Below, in pieces: positions 15,535 through 23,674 of a DNA stretch of 64,000 nucleotides. Source of the stretch: DATKJS01 sp050015275 (GTDB lineage: Bacteria; Acidobacteriota; Aminicenantia; Aminicenantales; Saccharicenantaceae); the NCBI GenBank assembly GCA_050015275.1, contig JBEKBS010000004.1, positions 62,001 to 126,000 on the forward strand. Direction: 5' to 3'. Below the pieces are notes generated by a model. That model searched no databases. It saw only the letters and a list, made by a program, of their open reading frames with translations, and was not told the DNA's origin. Within the stretch, counting starts at the first letter, position 1. Every line of letters starts with the position of its first letter. The translations under genes and the position numbers were made by a program.

Positions 15535-16692
15535 TCATGGCCTTGAGGTCTTGAAGGTCAGCCGGATGCGGACGATCTCGGGGACGCTCCCAGTCCTCAC
15601 CGGCGGACCCCATGTCCCAACGCCGCAGGAGACGTAATAATGGGTCTTTCCCTTCACTAGGGATCCCCAATTCTGCTCGTAGATGAGCCGGTTGATGAGA
15701 TTGAGCGGGAAAAGCTGCCCGGCGTGGGTATGTCCCGAAAGCTGGAGGTCGATCCCCGCCCGCTCGGCCTGCTCGAGGTGGATGGGCTGGTGGTCGAGGA
15801 GGATGAGGGGCCGGCTCGGGTCGACGCCGCCGGCCGCCATGATCTCCTCGATCGGCATCCGGGCTGAACCACGGCGCAGGGACGTCGGGTCCTTGCGCCC
15901 GATGAGATAAAAAGAGCGGTCCACCATGACCGCCTCATCCTGGAGAACCCTTATCCCCCATTTCCGGAGATAGGCGAGGTTCCGCTCCAGGCCCCCGTAA
16001 TATTCGTGATTCCCGGGAACGGAAAAAACTCCCAGGGGCGCCCGGATCTTCTGGAAGACCTCCGTCATCTCCTCCTCTTCGCGCTCCGTGACGCTCTCGT
16101 CCACGATATCCCCTGGCAGGAGGACGATGTCCGGGGCTAGGGCGTTGATCCGGTCCGCGAGCATCCTCAGCCGCGAGCTGCCCGCAATCGTCCCGAGGTG
16201 GACGTCGGAAGCCACGACGATCGAGAGGCCCGTCCTGCCGCCGGCGGACTTGTCGATGGGGATCGCGAGCTCTCTCAGCCGCGGCCGGGCGGCATTGACG
16301 GCCCCGCCTGCGATGGTGAGGAGGGACGCCCCTGCGACGAAAAGAAAGGCCACGAGCGCCGTCTGGTGAGGCCGGGCCGAGAAGGATTTCGGGAAGATCG
16401 GCAAGACGGAATTGGCCAGCCGGAAAAGATCGATCAGGACGACCCCCAAAAAAAGATAGAGCATCAGGGCCAGATGGAACGACCCGGCCTTGACAAATAT
16501 CGAGGACAGGGAATTCCGGCCGAAACCCATGGCGATCCTCGCCGCCGGGTAGGCAAGAACTGAGGCCAGGAAAACCGCGAGAAAAACCCATCGGGAACGG
16601 GGATATCCGGCCAGGGCCTGGAAGCCGCGCCGGATGATGTAGAAGTTGACCAAGCCATAGATGGACAGAACAACCGCCAGAAAAACAGGCAT
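15535..16692 (-). CDS. Membrane-bound calcineurin-like metallophosphoesterase
   Basis: The N-terminal third holds about four hydrophobic segments. The calcineurin-like domain follows, with the metal-binding series intact: SDVHLG, LPGDIVD, PGNHEYY, LLDHQP and SGHTHAGQ. Enzymes of this type (YkuE-like) hydrolyse phosphoesters at the membrane; the substrate is unknown, with lipid or nucleotide pyrophosphates as options. An upstream ATG at 16734 would overlap the nitroreductase gene by 31 bases and lacks a ribosome site; the ATG at 16692 follows GAGGAG by seven bases and leaves an 11-base gap, so it was chosen (385 residues). It is probably co-transcribed with the nitroreductase. Confidence 0.85.
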   Translation of the reverse strand: MPVFLAVVLSIYGLVNFYIIRRGFQALAGYPRSRWVFLAVFLASVLAYPAARIAMGFGRNSLSSIFVKAGSFHLALMLYLFLGVVLIDLFRLANSVLPIFPKSFSARPHQTALVAFLFVAGASLLTIAGGAVNAARPRLRELAIPIDKSAGGRTGLSIVVASDVHLGTIAGSSRLRMLADRINALAPDIVLLPGDIVDESVTEREEEEMTEVFQKIRAPLGVFSVPGNHEYYGGLERNLAYLRKWGIRVLQDEAVMVDRSFYLIGRKDPTSLRRGSARMPIEEIMAAGGVDPSRPLILLDHQPIHLEQAERAGIDLQLSGHTHAGQLFPLNLINRLIYEQNWGSLVKGKTHYYVSCGVGTWGPPVRTGSVPEIVRIRLTFKTSRP

Positions 16693-16703
16693 TCCCGGGC
16701 TCC

Positions 16704-17300
16704 TCACTTCGCCGTCGCCGGCTCGCTCCCGCACTCTTTATCCTCTCCACTCTCCCCGATCCTGTTGAACCAGGCTACCTCGTCGAGGGTCTTCCTCAAG
16801 GTCTCCCGGGGCGGCCTCGAAGAGGCGTAGCCCACGGGCAACAGGGCCATGAGCTTATATTTTCGAGGGATCCCGAGCGCCTTCCGAGCCCTCCGGCTGT
16901 TGAACCAGCCCATCCAGCATGTCCCCAATCCAAGCTCTTCGGCCTGAAGGATGAAATGCTCGCCGGCGATGCCGATATCGATCAGGTGGAACTTGGTTCT
17001 CTGGATACCGCCGCCGAGGTGATGGGTTACAAAGTCCTTTCGAGCCAGGATGGCGATGATGACCGGCGCCTGGGCGGCAAAACGGCTCATGGAATAAATC
17101 CCTGAAAAAGCCTCGCGGCAGAGCCTGTCCTTGAGTCCGGGATCATCGATGACGAGAAAACGCCAGGGTTGGGCATTATGGGCCGAAGGCGCCAGACGCG
17201 CGGCTTCGAGGCAGCGCAGAATCTTCTCCCGTTCGACAGGCCGGGGAAGGAAACGACGGATGCTTCTCCTGCTCCGGACGAGATCGATGAAAGTCGCCAT
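16704..17300 (-). CDS. Nitroreductase-family flavoprotein
   Basis: The 198-residue protein starts with the family signature RSRRSIRRF and continues with APSAHNAQPWRFLVI, which contacts the phosphate and ring of FMN. The length is usual for the family, which reduces nitro-compounds, quinones or related substrates with NAD(P)H as a dimer. The C-terminal half has GLGTCWMGWF, also typical. GGAGGAG precedes the ATG. It is the first gene of a two-gene unit with the metallophosphoesterase; no functional link is evident. Confidence 0.88.
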   Translation of the reverse strand: MATFIDLVRSRRSIRRFLPRPVEREKILRCLEAARLAPSAHNAQPWRFLVIDDPGLKDRLCREAFSGIYSMSRFAAQAPVIIAILARKDFVTHHLGGGIQRTKFHLIDIGIAGEHFILQAEELGLGTCWMGWFNSRRARKALGIPRKYKLMALLPVGYASSRPPRETLRKTLDEVAWFNRIGESGEDKECGSEPATAK

Positions 17301-17326
17301 GGGCTCCTCCGCTGGAAGTCATTATT

Positions 17327-17353
17327 TTTATACCAAAAAAAGGCCGGGCGCAA
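17327..17353 (-). promoter_or_regulatory. Possible promoter of the nitroreductase gene
   Basis: Minus strand TTGCGC (17353-17348) and TATAAA (17332-17327) are 15 bases apart, shorter than ideal. A shifted -10, TAAAAA, would give 17. Confidence 0.35.
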
Positions 17354-17403
17354 TAATTTTCGGCCGGATCAACGCTTCTCTGACCAGGTTCCATCGTTGG
17401 CGA

Positions 17404-17432
17404 TTGCGCTGAGAGGCTTTTTTTTGTATAGT
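17404..17432 (+). promoter_or_regulatory. Promoter of the lipoprotein gene
   Basis: TTGCGC (17404-17409), 17 bases including a run of eight T, then TATAGT (17427-17432). Confidence 0.6.
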
Positions 17433-17492
17433 CCATCTCAGGAACTTTCAACAGGAGATTCCGTATATCCTTTTAGCAAGGAGGTTCGCGCT

Positions 17493-18545
17493 ATGAAAAA
17501 TCACCTCAGGATCGGATTGGTCATCCTCATCGCCACAGGCCTTGTCTCCTGCGTCGAGCAGGGCGGGCTCAAGGCCGGCACCGCTACGGGCAAGTCCATG
17601 CTCAAGCTCATCCCCGCGAGCGCCCGCATGGTCTTTATGGTCGACATCCACAGGTCCCTGACGGCGGACGCCGTGACGAAGGCCCTCAAGGACGAGAAGA
17701 TGAAGCAGAAATACGACGGCTTCGTCAAGATGGCCGGGCTTGACCCGATGAAAGACATCTATTTTCTGGCCGTAGGCCTGTCCGGGACGCCGGCTGGGAA
17801 TGAGCGGGAAGGGGCCATCATCGTCAACCTAAGGTACGACAAGGGGCAGCTCCTCGCCAAGCTGAAGTTAGTCGCCAAGAACCTCCAGGAGGAGACCTAC
17901 AACGGCCTCACCGTCTATAAGAACGTCGACGCCGCCAAGCCCGGGAAAATGGCTCCGGCGGGCGCTTTCCTGGACGATTCGAACATCGTCCTCGGCACCG
18001 ACAAAACCGTGCGGGCCGTCATCGACGTCTATCAGAAAAAGGCCGACTCGGTGGACAAGAGCCCCGAGATGAAGAAGCTCTTCAAGTTGGTCAACATGTC
18101 CGCGAACGTCTGGGCCGCCGTGGCCATCCCGCCGGGCATGCTGAAGCAGGCGGCCGACAAGAACCCGATGCTCAAGGACCTCGTGGGAGTGACGGGCCTG
18201 ACCCTGTCCTTCGACTATGCCAACAAGACCCTCACCACCGAGGTCCAAAGCCTGGGCGGGACCAAGGAGCAAAACAAAACGCTGGCGGAAAGGCTGATCG
18301 CCCTCAAGAGCATGGGCGCCTTGGTGACCGCCAAGCTTCCGCTCCAGGGCGAGCTCCTGAACACCATCGAGATCTCTTCCGGGGACGACCACGTGAAGAT
18401 CTATTCCAGCATTCCGGCCGAGCTCATGGAGAAGCTCCAGGCCATGGCCCAGGAGAAGCTCGGCAGCCTGATGCAGGCGAGCCCGCAGGCGCCGAAGGAA
18501 GAAAAGAAGGAAGGGAAGAAAGAAGGGGCCGAGGTCAAGAAATAA
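17493..18545 (+). CDS. Lipoprotein of unknown function (DUF3352-like repeats)
   Basis: The 350-residue protein has a short signal and a lipobox, LVSC, which puts the lipidated Cys at about residue 18. After it come two similar modules of about 150 residues with phrases such as ARMVFMVDIHRSL and ANVWAAVAIPPGM, the pattern of DUF3352-like proteins that often lie in cell envelopes. The last 25 residues are a Lys/Glu tail. A frame extends upstream to 17169, but the ATG at 17493 has AAGGAGG nine bases before it and lies after the promoter, so it is the start. Its stop is 33 bases from the end of the convergent ABC permease gene. The function is unknown. Confidence 0.7.
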   Translation: MKNHLRIGLVILIATGLVSCVEQGGLKAGTATGKSMLKLIPASARMVFMVDIHRSLTADAVTKALKDEKMKQKYDGFVKMAGLDPMKDIYFLAVGLSGTPAGNEREGAIIVNLRYDKGQLLAKLKLVAKNLQEETYNGLTVYKNVDAAKPGKMAPAGAFLDDSNIVLGTDKTVRAVIDVYQKKADSVDKSPEMKKLFKLVNMSANVWAAVAIPPGMLKQAADKNPMLKDLVGVTGLTLSFDYANKTLTTEVQSLGGTKEQNKTLAERLIALKSMGALVTAKLPLQGELLNTIEISSGDDHVKIYSSIPAELMEKLQAMAQEKLGSLMQASPQAPKEEKKEGKKEGAEVKK

Positions 18546-18578
18546 GCCGACAGCCTGTCCGGGGACCGGGCCATCGGC

Positions 18579-19385
18579 CTATTCCTCGTAAAGATATTCT
18601 TTCGTCCGGAAGAGCCAGCAGGCCAGGGCCAGGAAGGCCGCGGCGATCACGATCAGCATGAGCACCGCGACGGCGGGCCTGGTCGGCTCGAGCCGGAAAA
18701 GCAGGATCGACAAGGGCCCCCCCGCGGCCCGCCGGGGCATGAGCGACTTCATGTAGTGGACGAGGGACAGCCTCTGCGTCGACCCCGGGAAATATTGGAC
18801 AACGTTTTCCCACCCGAACCCGAAGAGGAGCCCGACCAGGATGGCCCTTTTGAGGAACGTGCCCAGGAACGCGAAGAGCGCCGTATAGGCGAGGATCCCG
18901 AGCCCTAGCGCCCCTGCATACCTCAAGAAGGTCAGGTAGAGGACGGGATCCAGGAAACGGTGGCCGTTCATGATGAAGAAGGAAAAGAATAGGCTCGACG
19001 TCACCATCAGGAACATCAGGGTGACATAGGCGGCGTATTTTCCGAGGAATATCCCGGACTTGGCGAGCGGCCGCGTCGTGAGGTAGGACAGCGTCCGGTC
19101 CTCGATCTCGTCCGCCACGATGGACGTCCCGTAGAAAAGCGACAGGATGACGATGTAGAGGGTGACGTAAATAACCAGCAGGATTTCGTTGAAGACCGCC
19201 ACGACGTCTTCGGCCCGCCCGGGCGTAAAGACCCGGACAATGACGGCGATGGCGACCGGGATGAGCCCGGCGAGAATAAAGACGCGACTTTTGCCGGTCT
19301 TCCTCCCCAGGAAGAAGAACAGGGTGAAGACCCGCCGGAACGACAGCCAGAAGGAAGCGCCCCCGGGGTTTGTGTTCGGCTTCAT
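18579..19385 (-). CDS. ABC-2 type exporter permease
   Basis: The 268-residue protein has six hydrophobic segments; the phrase VADEIEDRTLSYLTTRPLAKSGIFLGK between the second and third is the cytoplasmic loop typical of ABC-2 permeases such as the NatB/CcmB-like groups. It is the last gene of a four-gene operon read from 22093 leftward (ATPase, permease, ATPase, permease), with only one base between it and the second ATPase. The substrate is unknown. Confidence 0.8.
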   Translation of the reverse strand: MKPNTNPGGASFWLSFRRVFTLFFFLGRKTGKSRVFILAGLIPVAIAVIVRVFTPGRAEDVVAVFNEILLVIYVTLYIVILSLFYGTSIVADEIEDRTLSYLTTRPLAKSGIFLGKYAAYVTLMFLMVTSSLFFSFFIMNGHRFLDPVLYLTFLRYAGALGLGILAYTALFAFLGTFLKRAILVGLLFGFGWENVVQYFPGSTQRLSLVHYMKSLMPRRAAGGPLSILLFRLEPTRPAVAVLMLIVIAAAFLALACWLFRTKEYLYEE

Positions 19386-19386
19386 G

Positions 19387-20313
19387 CTATTTCACCACCA
19401 GATAATCGAAGACGGCCTGGAGGTTGTCGTCGGGAGACGTGAGTTCCTCGACTTCGATGCCGTCCTCGAGCACGACCGACTGCAGGCGGCTGAAGAACGC
19501 GTCACGCTTGTGGGTCTCAACGACGAGCGACCGGCCGTCCGGCCCGAAGGATATCTTGAGGATCGACGCGTCGCTGACGAACCGGGCCGCCACGGCCCTG
19601 GGATTGCCGCACCTGAGCGAAATCATGTGCGGATAGGACTCGATCAGGTCCCGGATGCTGTGGATGTCGCCCTGGGCCAGGATCTTGCCCTGGTGGATCA
19701 TGACGATCCGCGAGGTCATGGCCTCGATCTCCGGCAAGACGTGGCTCGAGACGATGATGGTCTTGCCCTCGTTCTGAAAGTCCTTGATCAGCCGGATCAG
19801 CCGTCTCTTCCCCAGCGGGTCCAGGCCGCTGAGGGGTTCGTCGAGGATGATGATGTCCGGGTCGTGGGCCACGGCCTGGGCGAATTTGACCCGCTGGCGC
19901 ATGCCGCGGCTATAGCTCCGGATCTTGCGGTCCTTGTCCTTGGAGAGCTCCACGATTTCCAAGGCCCGCGCGGCCATTTCCGCGGCCTCGGCTCGGGAAT
20001 ATCCGGATAACCGGAGAAGGCCGGTCAGGAACTCCCAGCCCGTGACATCCCCATAGAAGGCGTCCTGTTCCGGGCAGAAGCCGATCCTCGCGAAAACGCG
20101 GTAATTGTTCCAGACGTCCTGGCCGGCGACCGTCACCCGCCCGATGTTCGGCTTCATCTGGCCGGTGACGAGCTTCATGAAAGTGGATTTGCCGGCCCCG
20201 TTCGGCCCGAGGAGACCGGTAATGCCGCTTTCGATCTCGAGCGAGACGTCGCTCAGCCCGAGGACGTTTCCGTACCATTTCGAAAGCTTCTTCGTTTCGA
20301 TGACGGCGCTCAC
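19387..20313 (-). CDS. ABC exporter ATPase (second of the operon)
   Basis: The 308-residue protein has Walker A GPNGAGKS, the signature YSRGMRQRV, Walker B IIILDEPLSGLDP and the switch His in SSHVLPEIE, with a C-terminal regulatory domain of about 90 residues. The GTG start overlaps the upstream permease stop as GTGA and has GAGGTGAT before it; a longer frame to 20370 would lie fully inside the upstream gene. It should pair with the permease at 18579. Confidence 0.87.
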   Translation of the reverse strand: MSAVIETKKLSKWYGNVLGLSDVSLEIESGITGLLGPNGAGKSTFMKLVTGQMKPNIGRVTVAGQDVWNNYRVFARIGFCPEQDAFYGDVTGWEFLTGLLRLSGYSRAEAAEMAARALEIVELSKDKDRKIRSYSRGMRQRVKFAQAVAHDPDIIILDEPLSGLDPLGKRRLIRLIKDFQNEGKTIIVSSHVLPEIEAMTSRIVMIHQGKILAQGDIHSIRDLIESYPHMISLRCGNPRAVAARFVSDASILKISFGPDGRSLVVETHKRDAFFSRLQSVVLEDGIEVEELTSPDDNLQAVFDYLVVK

Positions 20314-21182
20314 CGGATCACCTCGACGCCGCGGATCTTCCTGTTCAGGACGAGCGCAGACAGCCCGCATATGCCCCCCAGGACCAGGAAGGACAAGACG
20401 ACCGGGACCGCTTGTGACGGCTTCTGGGCGAAGACGAAAGCACCGACCTGCACGATGTTGGCCCGGATCGAGAAGAGGGACATGTAAGGGGTCCTGAAAA
20501 TACTCTGAAGGATGCCGTAAAGGATATCTGAAAAGATATAGATCATGAAAACGAGGATCATCACGTATCGGCTGTTCTTGCTCAGGGCCGAGAGAAGGAG
20601 GGTGTAGAAGGCGAAAAATACGGCGAGCATCGCCGTATAACCGATGATCGACAGGACGAGCCAGGGATAGTCGAGAAAGAACTTGAAACTCCCGTCGAAG
20701 ATGAGTTTGAAGATGTAAACCAGCAGGCCGGGTACAAGGGTCACGATGAGGATGAAGAAAAAGACAACGGCCATCTTGCCCAGAAGGTAATCTTTCTTGC
20801 GCAGAGGGCGGGAGAAGTAGATCTGGAGCGAGTTGTGCTTGAGGTCATCGGCGATGAGGCCGGCCCCCGCGAAGACGAGCATCGCGATCATGAGGAACAG
20901 GAATCCCTGGTTTGTGAGGAAGACCTTGAAAGAGCCCGGGGTGATGGTGATGAACTGCTCCGACCCGCGGGCCCAGAACTTGAAATCCGCGAGGTGCTCG
21001 GAAATATAGATGATCGCCAGGAAAACGACGGAGGGAAGGAAGGCTCCGGCGAAGAGGAACCGGAAGCCTCTTTTCTTGAACGCTAGCAGGATGCCGGTCC
21101 GGGTGATCGGCAGCCAGGGGAACCGGCGCTCGGCCAGTTGGCCGTCCCAGTGGTAGTAGCCTTTCTCCCGGACCGTGGCCAT
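20310..21182 (-). CDS. ABC-2 type exporter permease (first of the operon)
   Basis: The 290-residue protein has about six membrane segments with the ABC-2 loop (DDLKHNSLQIYFSRPLRKKD) after the second. A start at 21353 would lie in the upstream ATPase, so the ATG at 21182, sharing one base with the ATPase stop (TGATG), was used. A stretch of about 30 residues before the first helix has the words WDGQLAERRFPWLPITRTG, seen in ABC permeases of this kind. It pairs most simply with the ATPase at 21182-22093. Confidence 0.82.
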   Translation of the reverse strand: MATVREKGYYHWDGQLAERRFPWLPITRTGILLAFKKRGFRFLFAGAFLPSVVFLAIIYISEHLADFKFWARGSEQFITITPGSFKVFLTNQGFLFLMIAMLVFAGAGLIADDLKHNSLQIYFSRPLRKKDYLLGKMAVVFFFILIVTLVPGLLVYIFKLIFDGSFKFFLDYPWLVLSIIGYTAMLAVFFAFYTLLLSALSKNSRYVMILVFMIYIFSDILYGILQSIFRTPYMSLFSIRANIVQVGAFVFAQKPSQAVPVVLSFLVLGGICGLSALVLNRKIRGVEVIR

Positions 21183-22093
21183 CAATCCACCCCCACGACC
21201 TGGGCGAAGAGGTCTTCGAGCGAAGTCCGGCTTATGACGAAATAGCGGATCTGGACGCCGGTCCTGGCCGCCGCCCGGAAGATCTCCATCCGGTTCCGGC
21301 CGGCCGGCATATAGACCTTGATCAACTTGTCCTCCGTCTCCTCCACGCGGCATTTCAGGGATTCCAGGTCCTTACGGAAGACTTCTCCATCACCCTTGAT
21401 CTTGAGCTCGTAGAGGCTGACATCGGTCGCCCTCAGGTCTTCGATCCGCCCCTCGGCGGCGAGCTTGCCTTTATTCAGGATGACGACTGAGGAGCAGAGC
21501 GTCTCGATGTCGGCCAGGATATGGGAGCAGAGCAGGACCCGGATGTCCTTGTGAGAAGCGACGTCCGCAATGAGCTCGAGGACCTCGGTCCGGCCCTGGG
21601 GGTCGAGATTGGAGGTCGGCTCATCGAGAAAGAGGAGCTTGGGGTCATGGACGAGGGCCTGGGCCATCTTGAGCCGCTGCTTCATCCCTGCCGAATAGGT
21701 ATCGAGGAGCCGGTAGCGGGCCTCCTCCAGGCCGACATAAAAGAGGACCTCGTGGGCCCTTTTCATGGCCTCTTCGCGAGGCATACCGGACAGCTCGCCG
21801 AAATAGGCGGTGAAGGTCACGGCGTCCATGCCGGCGATGAAGCAGTCGTCTTCAGGCATGTAGCCGACGGAGCGGCGGATCTTGTCCTGCTCGCGGCGGA
21901 TGTCGTAGCCCAGGACCGTCCCCTCACCGCTCGCGGGAGCAAGGAACCCGAGCAGGATCCTGATCAGGGTGCTTTTGCCCGCCCCGTTCGGCCCCAGCAG
22001 GCCGACGGCGCCGTCGCCGAGGCTGAGGCTCACGTCGTCCAGCGCTTGGACTTTCCCGTAGCTGAAACTCAGGTTCTTGACTTCAATGCTCAT
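21182..22093 (-). CDS. ABC exporter ATPase (first of the operon)
   Basis: The 303-residue protein has Walker A GPNGAGKS, the signature YSAGMKQRL, Walker B LLFLDEPTSNLDP and the switch His in CSHILADIE. The C-terminal domain has about 80 residues. It begins the operon of two ATPase-permease pairs. The ATG comes only 11 bases after a -10 box and has no Shine-Dalgarno site, so the message may be leaderless. Confidence 0.87.
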   Translation of the reverse strand: MSIEVKNLSFSYGKVQALDDVSLSLGDGAVGLLGPNGAGKSTLIRILLGFLAPASGEGTVLGYDIRREQDKIRRSVGYMPEDDCFIAGMDAVTFTAYFGELSGMPREEAMKRAHEVLFYVGLEEARYRLLDTYSAGMKQRLKMAQALVHDPKLLFLDEPTSNLDPQGRTEVLELIADVASHKDIRVLLCSHILADIETLCSSVVILNKGKLAAEGRIEDLRATDVSLYELKIKGDGEVFRKDLESLKCRVEETEDKLIKVYMPAGRNRMEIFRAAARTGVQIRYFVISRTSLEDLFAQVVGVD

Positions 22094-22104
22094 CGCAGGC
22101 GCCT

Positions 22105-22139
22105 AGTTTATTCTCTTCTTGATACGGCTTTCAAGAAGA
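22105..22139 (-). promoter_or_regulatory. Promoter of the ABC exporter operon with a perfect inverted repeat (operator candidate)
   Basis: Minus strand TTGAAA (22134-22129), 18 bases, TAAACT (22110-22105). A perfect dyad, TCTTCTTGA - eight bases - TCAAGAAGA, covers 22114-22139 and so spans the -35 box and most of the spacer. A repressor bound there would block RNA polymerase. No regulator gene is adjacent. Confidence 0.6.
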
Positions 22140-22223
22140 AAAGTTCCCCGGAACCCTGATGCCAATCGCCATGGACGATGGCCCGACAAGCTTTCTCGAC
22201 GCTGTCCGGGAAACCCGCAAGCT

Positions 22224-22235
22224 CCCCCCCCCCCC
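22224..22235. repeat. Homopolymer of 12 C (12 G in the LytM peptidase message)
   Basis: Twelve consecutive C on the + strand lie six bases beyond the stop codon of the LytM peptidase gene (22241). It is the longest homopolymer seen in the window. Confidence 0.9.
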
Positions 22236-22240
22236 TATTT

Positions 22241-23149
22241 TTACTCTCCGGAAGCGCGATCGCGGCCGAGGGGAAAAGCCAGCATGGCAAAGGGATCGAC
22301 CCGGCTGTCGCCGACCCTCATCGACCAATGGAGATGGGGCCCCGTCGAGCGGCCCGTGCTGCCGCATTTTCCGATGACCGCCCCTTTATCGACCATGTCG
22401 CCCCGGTGAACGAGGAGCGTCGAAAGGTGCCCGTAGAAGCTGAATGTCCCGAGGCCGTGGTCGATGATGACCGAGTTGCCCGAAAGATAGAGAGGGCTGG
22501 CCAGGACCACCCGGCCCCGGTTGGCCGCCCGGATGGGCTCGCCCCAGGGCACCTGAAGGTCCACTCCGCCGTGGACGGAGCTGAGGACGTTGTTGGTCAG
22601 CCGTCTCTGCCCGAAGTTCGGCCAGGGCTTGGCGGGGTGCGGGGCCATGAAGCCGCCGTCGCCCAGCCACTCCGGGTCGCTCGAGGCATAAACCAGGCCG
22701 ACGATCTCGGCCTCCCTTCCGATCCTCTCGACCGCCGGCCTCGTCGGGGTCACGAATTCCTGGGCGACCCAGATCTTTTGCGACGGGAACGTCTTCCCGG
22801 ATACGATGACGTCCCTGTGCAGGTTCTCGAGCGTCCCGTCTCTCTTCTCGGCCAGGATGTCCAGCGGGTAGGGGCCCGGTTTGACGTCGAGGTCGATGCC
22901 GAAGAAGGCCAGCGGCTCCCCCCCCGAAGCGTCAGGCTTCAAAACGACGGTTTTCCCCATGAAGCACAGCCTGGCCGCAAGGACGTCACGGCTTTTCAGG
23001 ATGAAGAGAACAGGCTCGCCAGGTTGGAACGACCTGCAGGCCATCTCGACCAGGACCCCAGAGGGGGTCCGCAGGGACTCCCGCGTCACGGCCGACAACC
23101 CCACGGGAACGGCCAGGAGGAGAAGGGCCGCGATAATTCGCGTGTTCAT
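22241..23149 (-). CDS. Secreted LytM/M23-type metallopeptidase
   Basis: The 302-residue protein has a signal peptide (core about 4-18), an N-terminal beta domain (about 25-190) and the LytM domain. The zinc site is intact: His193 and Asp197 in VHGGVDL, and His272/His274 in PHLHW. Active M23 enzymes cut peptidoglycan cross-links, usually glycine-rich or DAP-type, so this is likely a cell-wall hydrolase. It is transcribed from a TTTACA-TATATT promoter divergent from the small gene at 23306. The short C-terminal tail ends just before a 12-C homopolymer. Confidence 0.85.
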   Translation of the reverse strand: MNTRIIAALLLLAVPVGLSAVTRESLRTPSGVLVEMACRSFQPGEPVLFILKSRDVLAARLCFMGKTVVLKPDASGGEPLAFFGIDLDVKPGPYPLDILAEKRDGTLENLHRDVIVSGKTFPSQKIWVAQEFVTPTRPAVERIGREAEIVGLVYASSDPEWLGDGGFMAPHPAKPWPNFGQRRLTNNVLSSVHGGVDLQVPWGEPIRAANRGRVVLASPLYLSGNSVIIDHGLGTFSFYGHLSTLLVHRGDMVDKGAVIGKCGSTGRSTGPHLHWSMRVGDSRVDPFAMLAFPLGRDRASGE

Positions 23150-23191
23150 GGGGTTCCTCGTTTCTCCCTAATACGACGGACCGGAACATCC

Positions 23192-23220
23192 AATATAGGA
23201 AAAAACCGGCTTGATGTAAA
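23192..23220 (-). promoter_or_regulatory. Promoter of the LytM peptidase gene
   Basis: Minus strand TTTACA (23220-23215) and TATATT (23197-23192) with a 17-base spacer. Confidence 0.6.
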
Positions 23221-23255
23221 CCGGAATTGATTTCCGGGGCGGTTTCTGGTAAATT
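23221..23255 (+). promoter_or_regulatory. Promoter of the small gene at 23306, with a dyad around the -35 box
   Basis: TTGATT (23227-23232) and TAAATT (23250-23255) are 17 bases apart. CCGGAA - TTGAT - TTCCGG (23221-23237) is a perfect inverted repeat centred on the -35 box and next to the divergent -35 box, so one protein could control both directions. Confidence 0.55.
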
Positions 23256-23305
23256 AGGGCCTTCTTCCCCGCCAAAACCCGGGGAGGGATCGAAAGGAAC
23301 GGAAC

Positions 23306-23506
23306 ATGGCTGAGAAAAAACCGGACCCGAAGCCCGAACCCCAGGCGGCAGCAGCTCCCGAATCGGGCCCGAAGAGAAAGAAGGTCAACCGGCTCAGCCT
23401 GGCGGAGATCGAAGCCCGCCTGGCGGAGTGCCAAGAAAAGCAGGGCGGCCTGGTGTCCAAGTACGCCCGGCAGCTCCAAGACCGGAAAAAAGCCCTGGCC
23501 TCCTAA
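23306..23506 (+). CDS. Small charged protein of unknown function
   Basis: The 66-residue protein has a Pro/Lys/Ala-rich, unstructured start (1-25) and a helical second half (LSLAEIEARLAECQEKQGGLVSKYARQL, described here by position 30-58) that could form a coiled coil. There is one Cys. A good promoter lies 50 bases upstream, AAAGGAACGG precedes the ATG, and a GC hairpin follows 35 bases after the stop, so it looks like a real single-gene unit. I do not recognise a family. Confidence 0.6.
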   Translation: MAEKKPDPKPEPQAAAAPESGPKRKKVNRLSLAEIEARLAECQEKQGGLVSKYARQLQDRKKALAS

Positions 23507-23540
23507 GCGCAGGGGGCATTCTCCCCTTTCCCACCCTGTC

Positions 23541-23562
23541 AGGCGGCCGTTTGGCGCCGCCT
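23541..23562 (+). terminator. GC hairpin after the small gene
   Basis: AGGCGGC (23541-23547) pairs with GCCGCCT (23556-23562) across an eight-base loop. No T-run follows, so it may stop Rho or RNases rather than act as a classic terminator. Confidence 0.4.
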
Positions 23563-23587
23563 CGGGGTTAGCATTCCATGACCTAAA

Positions 23588-23623
23588 GGAAAAGTTTACT
23601 TTTCCATCCGTATTTGATAAAAT
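23588..23623 (+). promoter_or_regulatory. rpsO-pnp promoter with a palindrome over the -35 box
   Basis: TTTACT (23595-23600), 17 bases, TAAAAT (23618-23623). GGAAAAGT - TT - ACTTTTCC (23588-23605) is a perfect inverted repeat enclosing the -35 box. The leader to the GTG start is about 45 bases and A-rich. Confidence 0.6.
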
Positions 23624-23674
23624 GACTCAGAAAAAAAATAAAAAGAGAAAAGCAAGATAGGAGTAACAGAAGAC

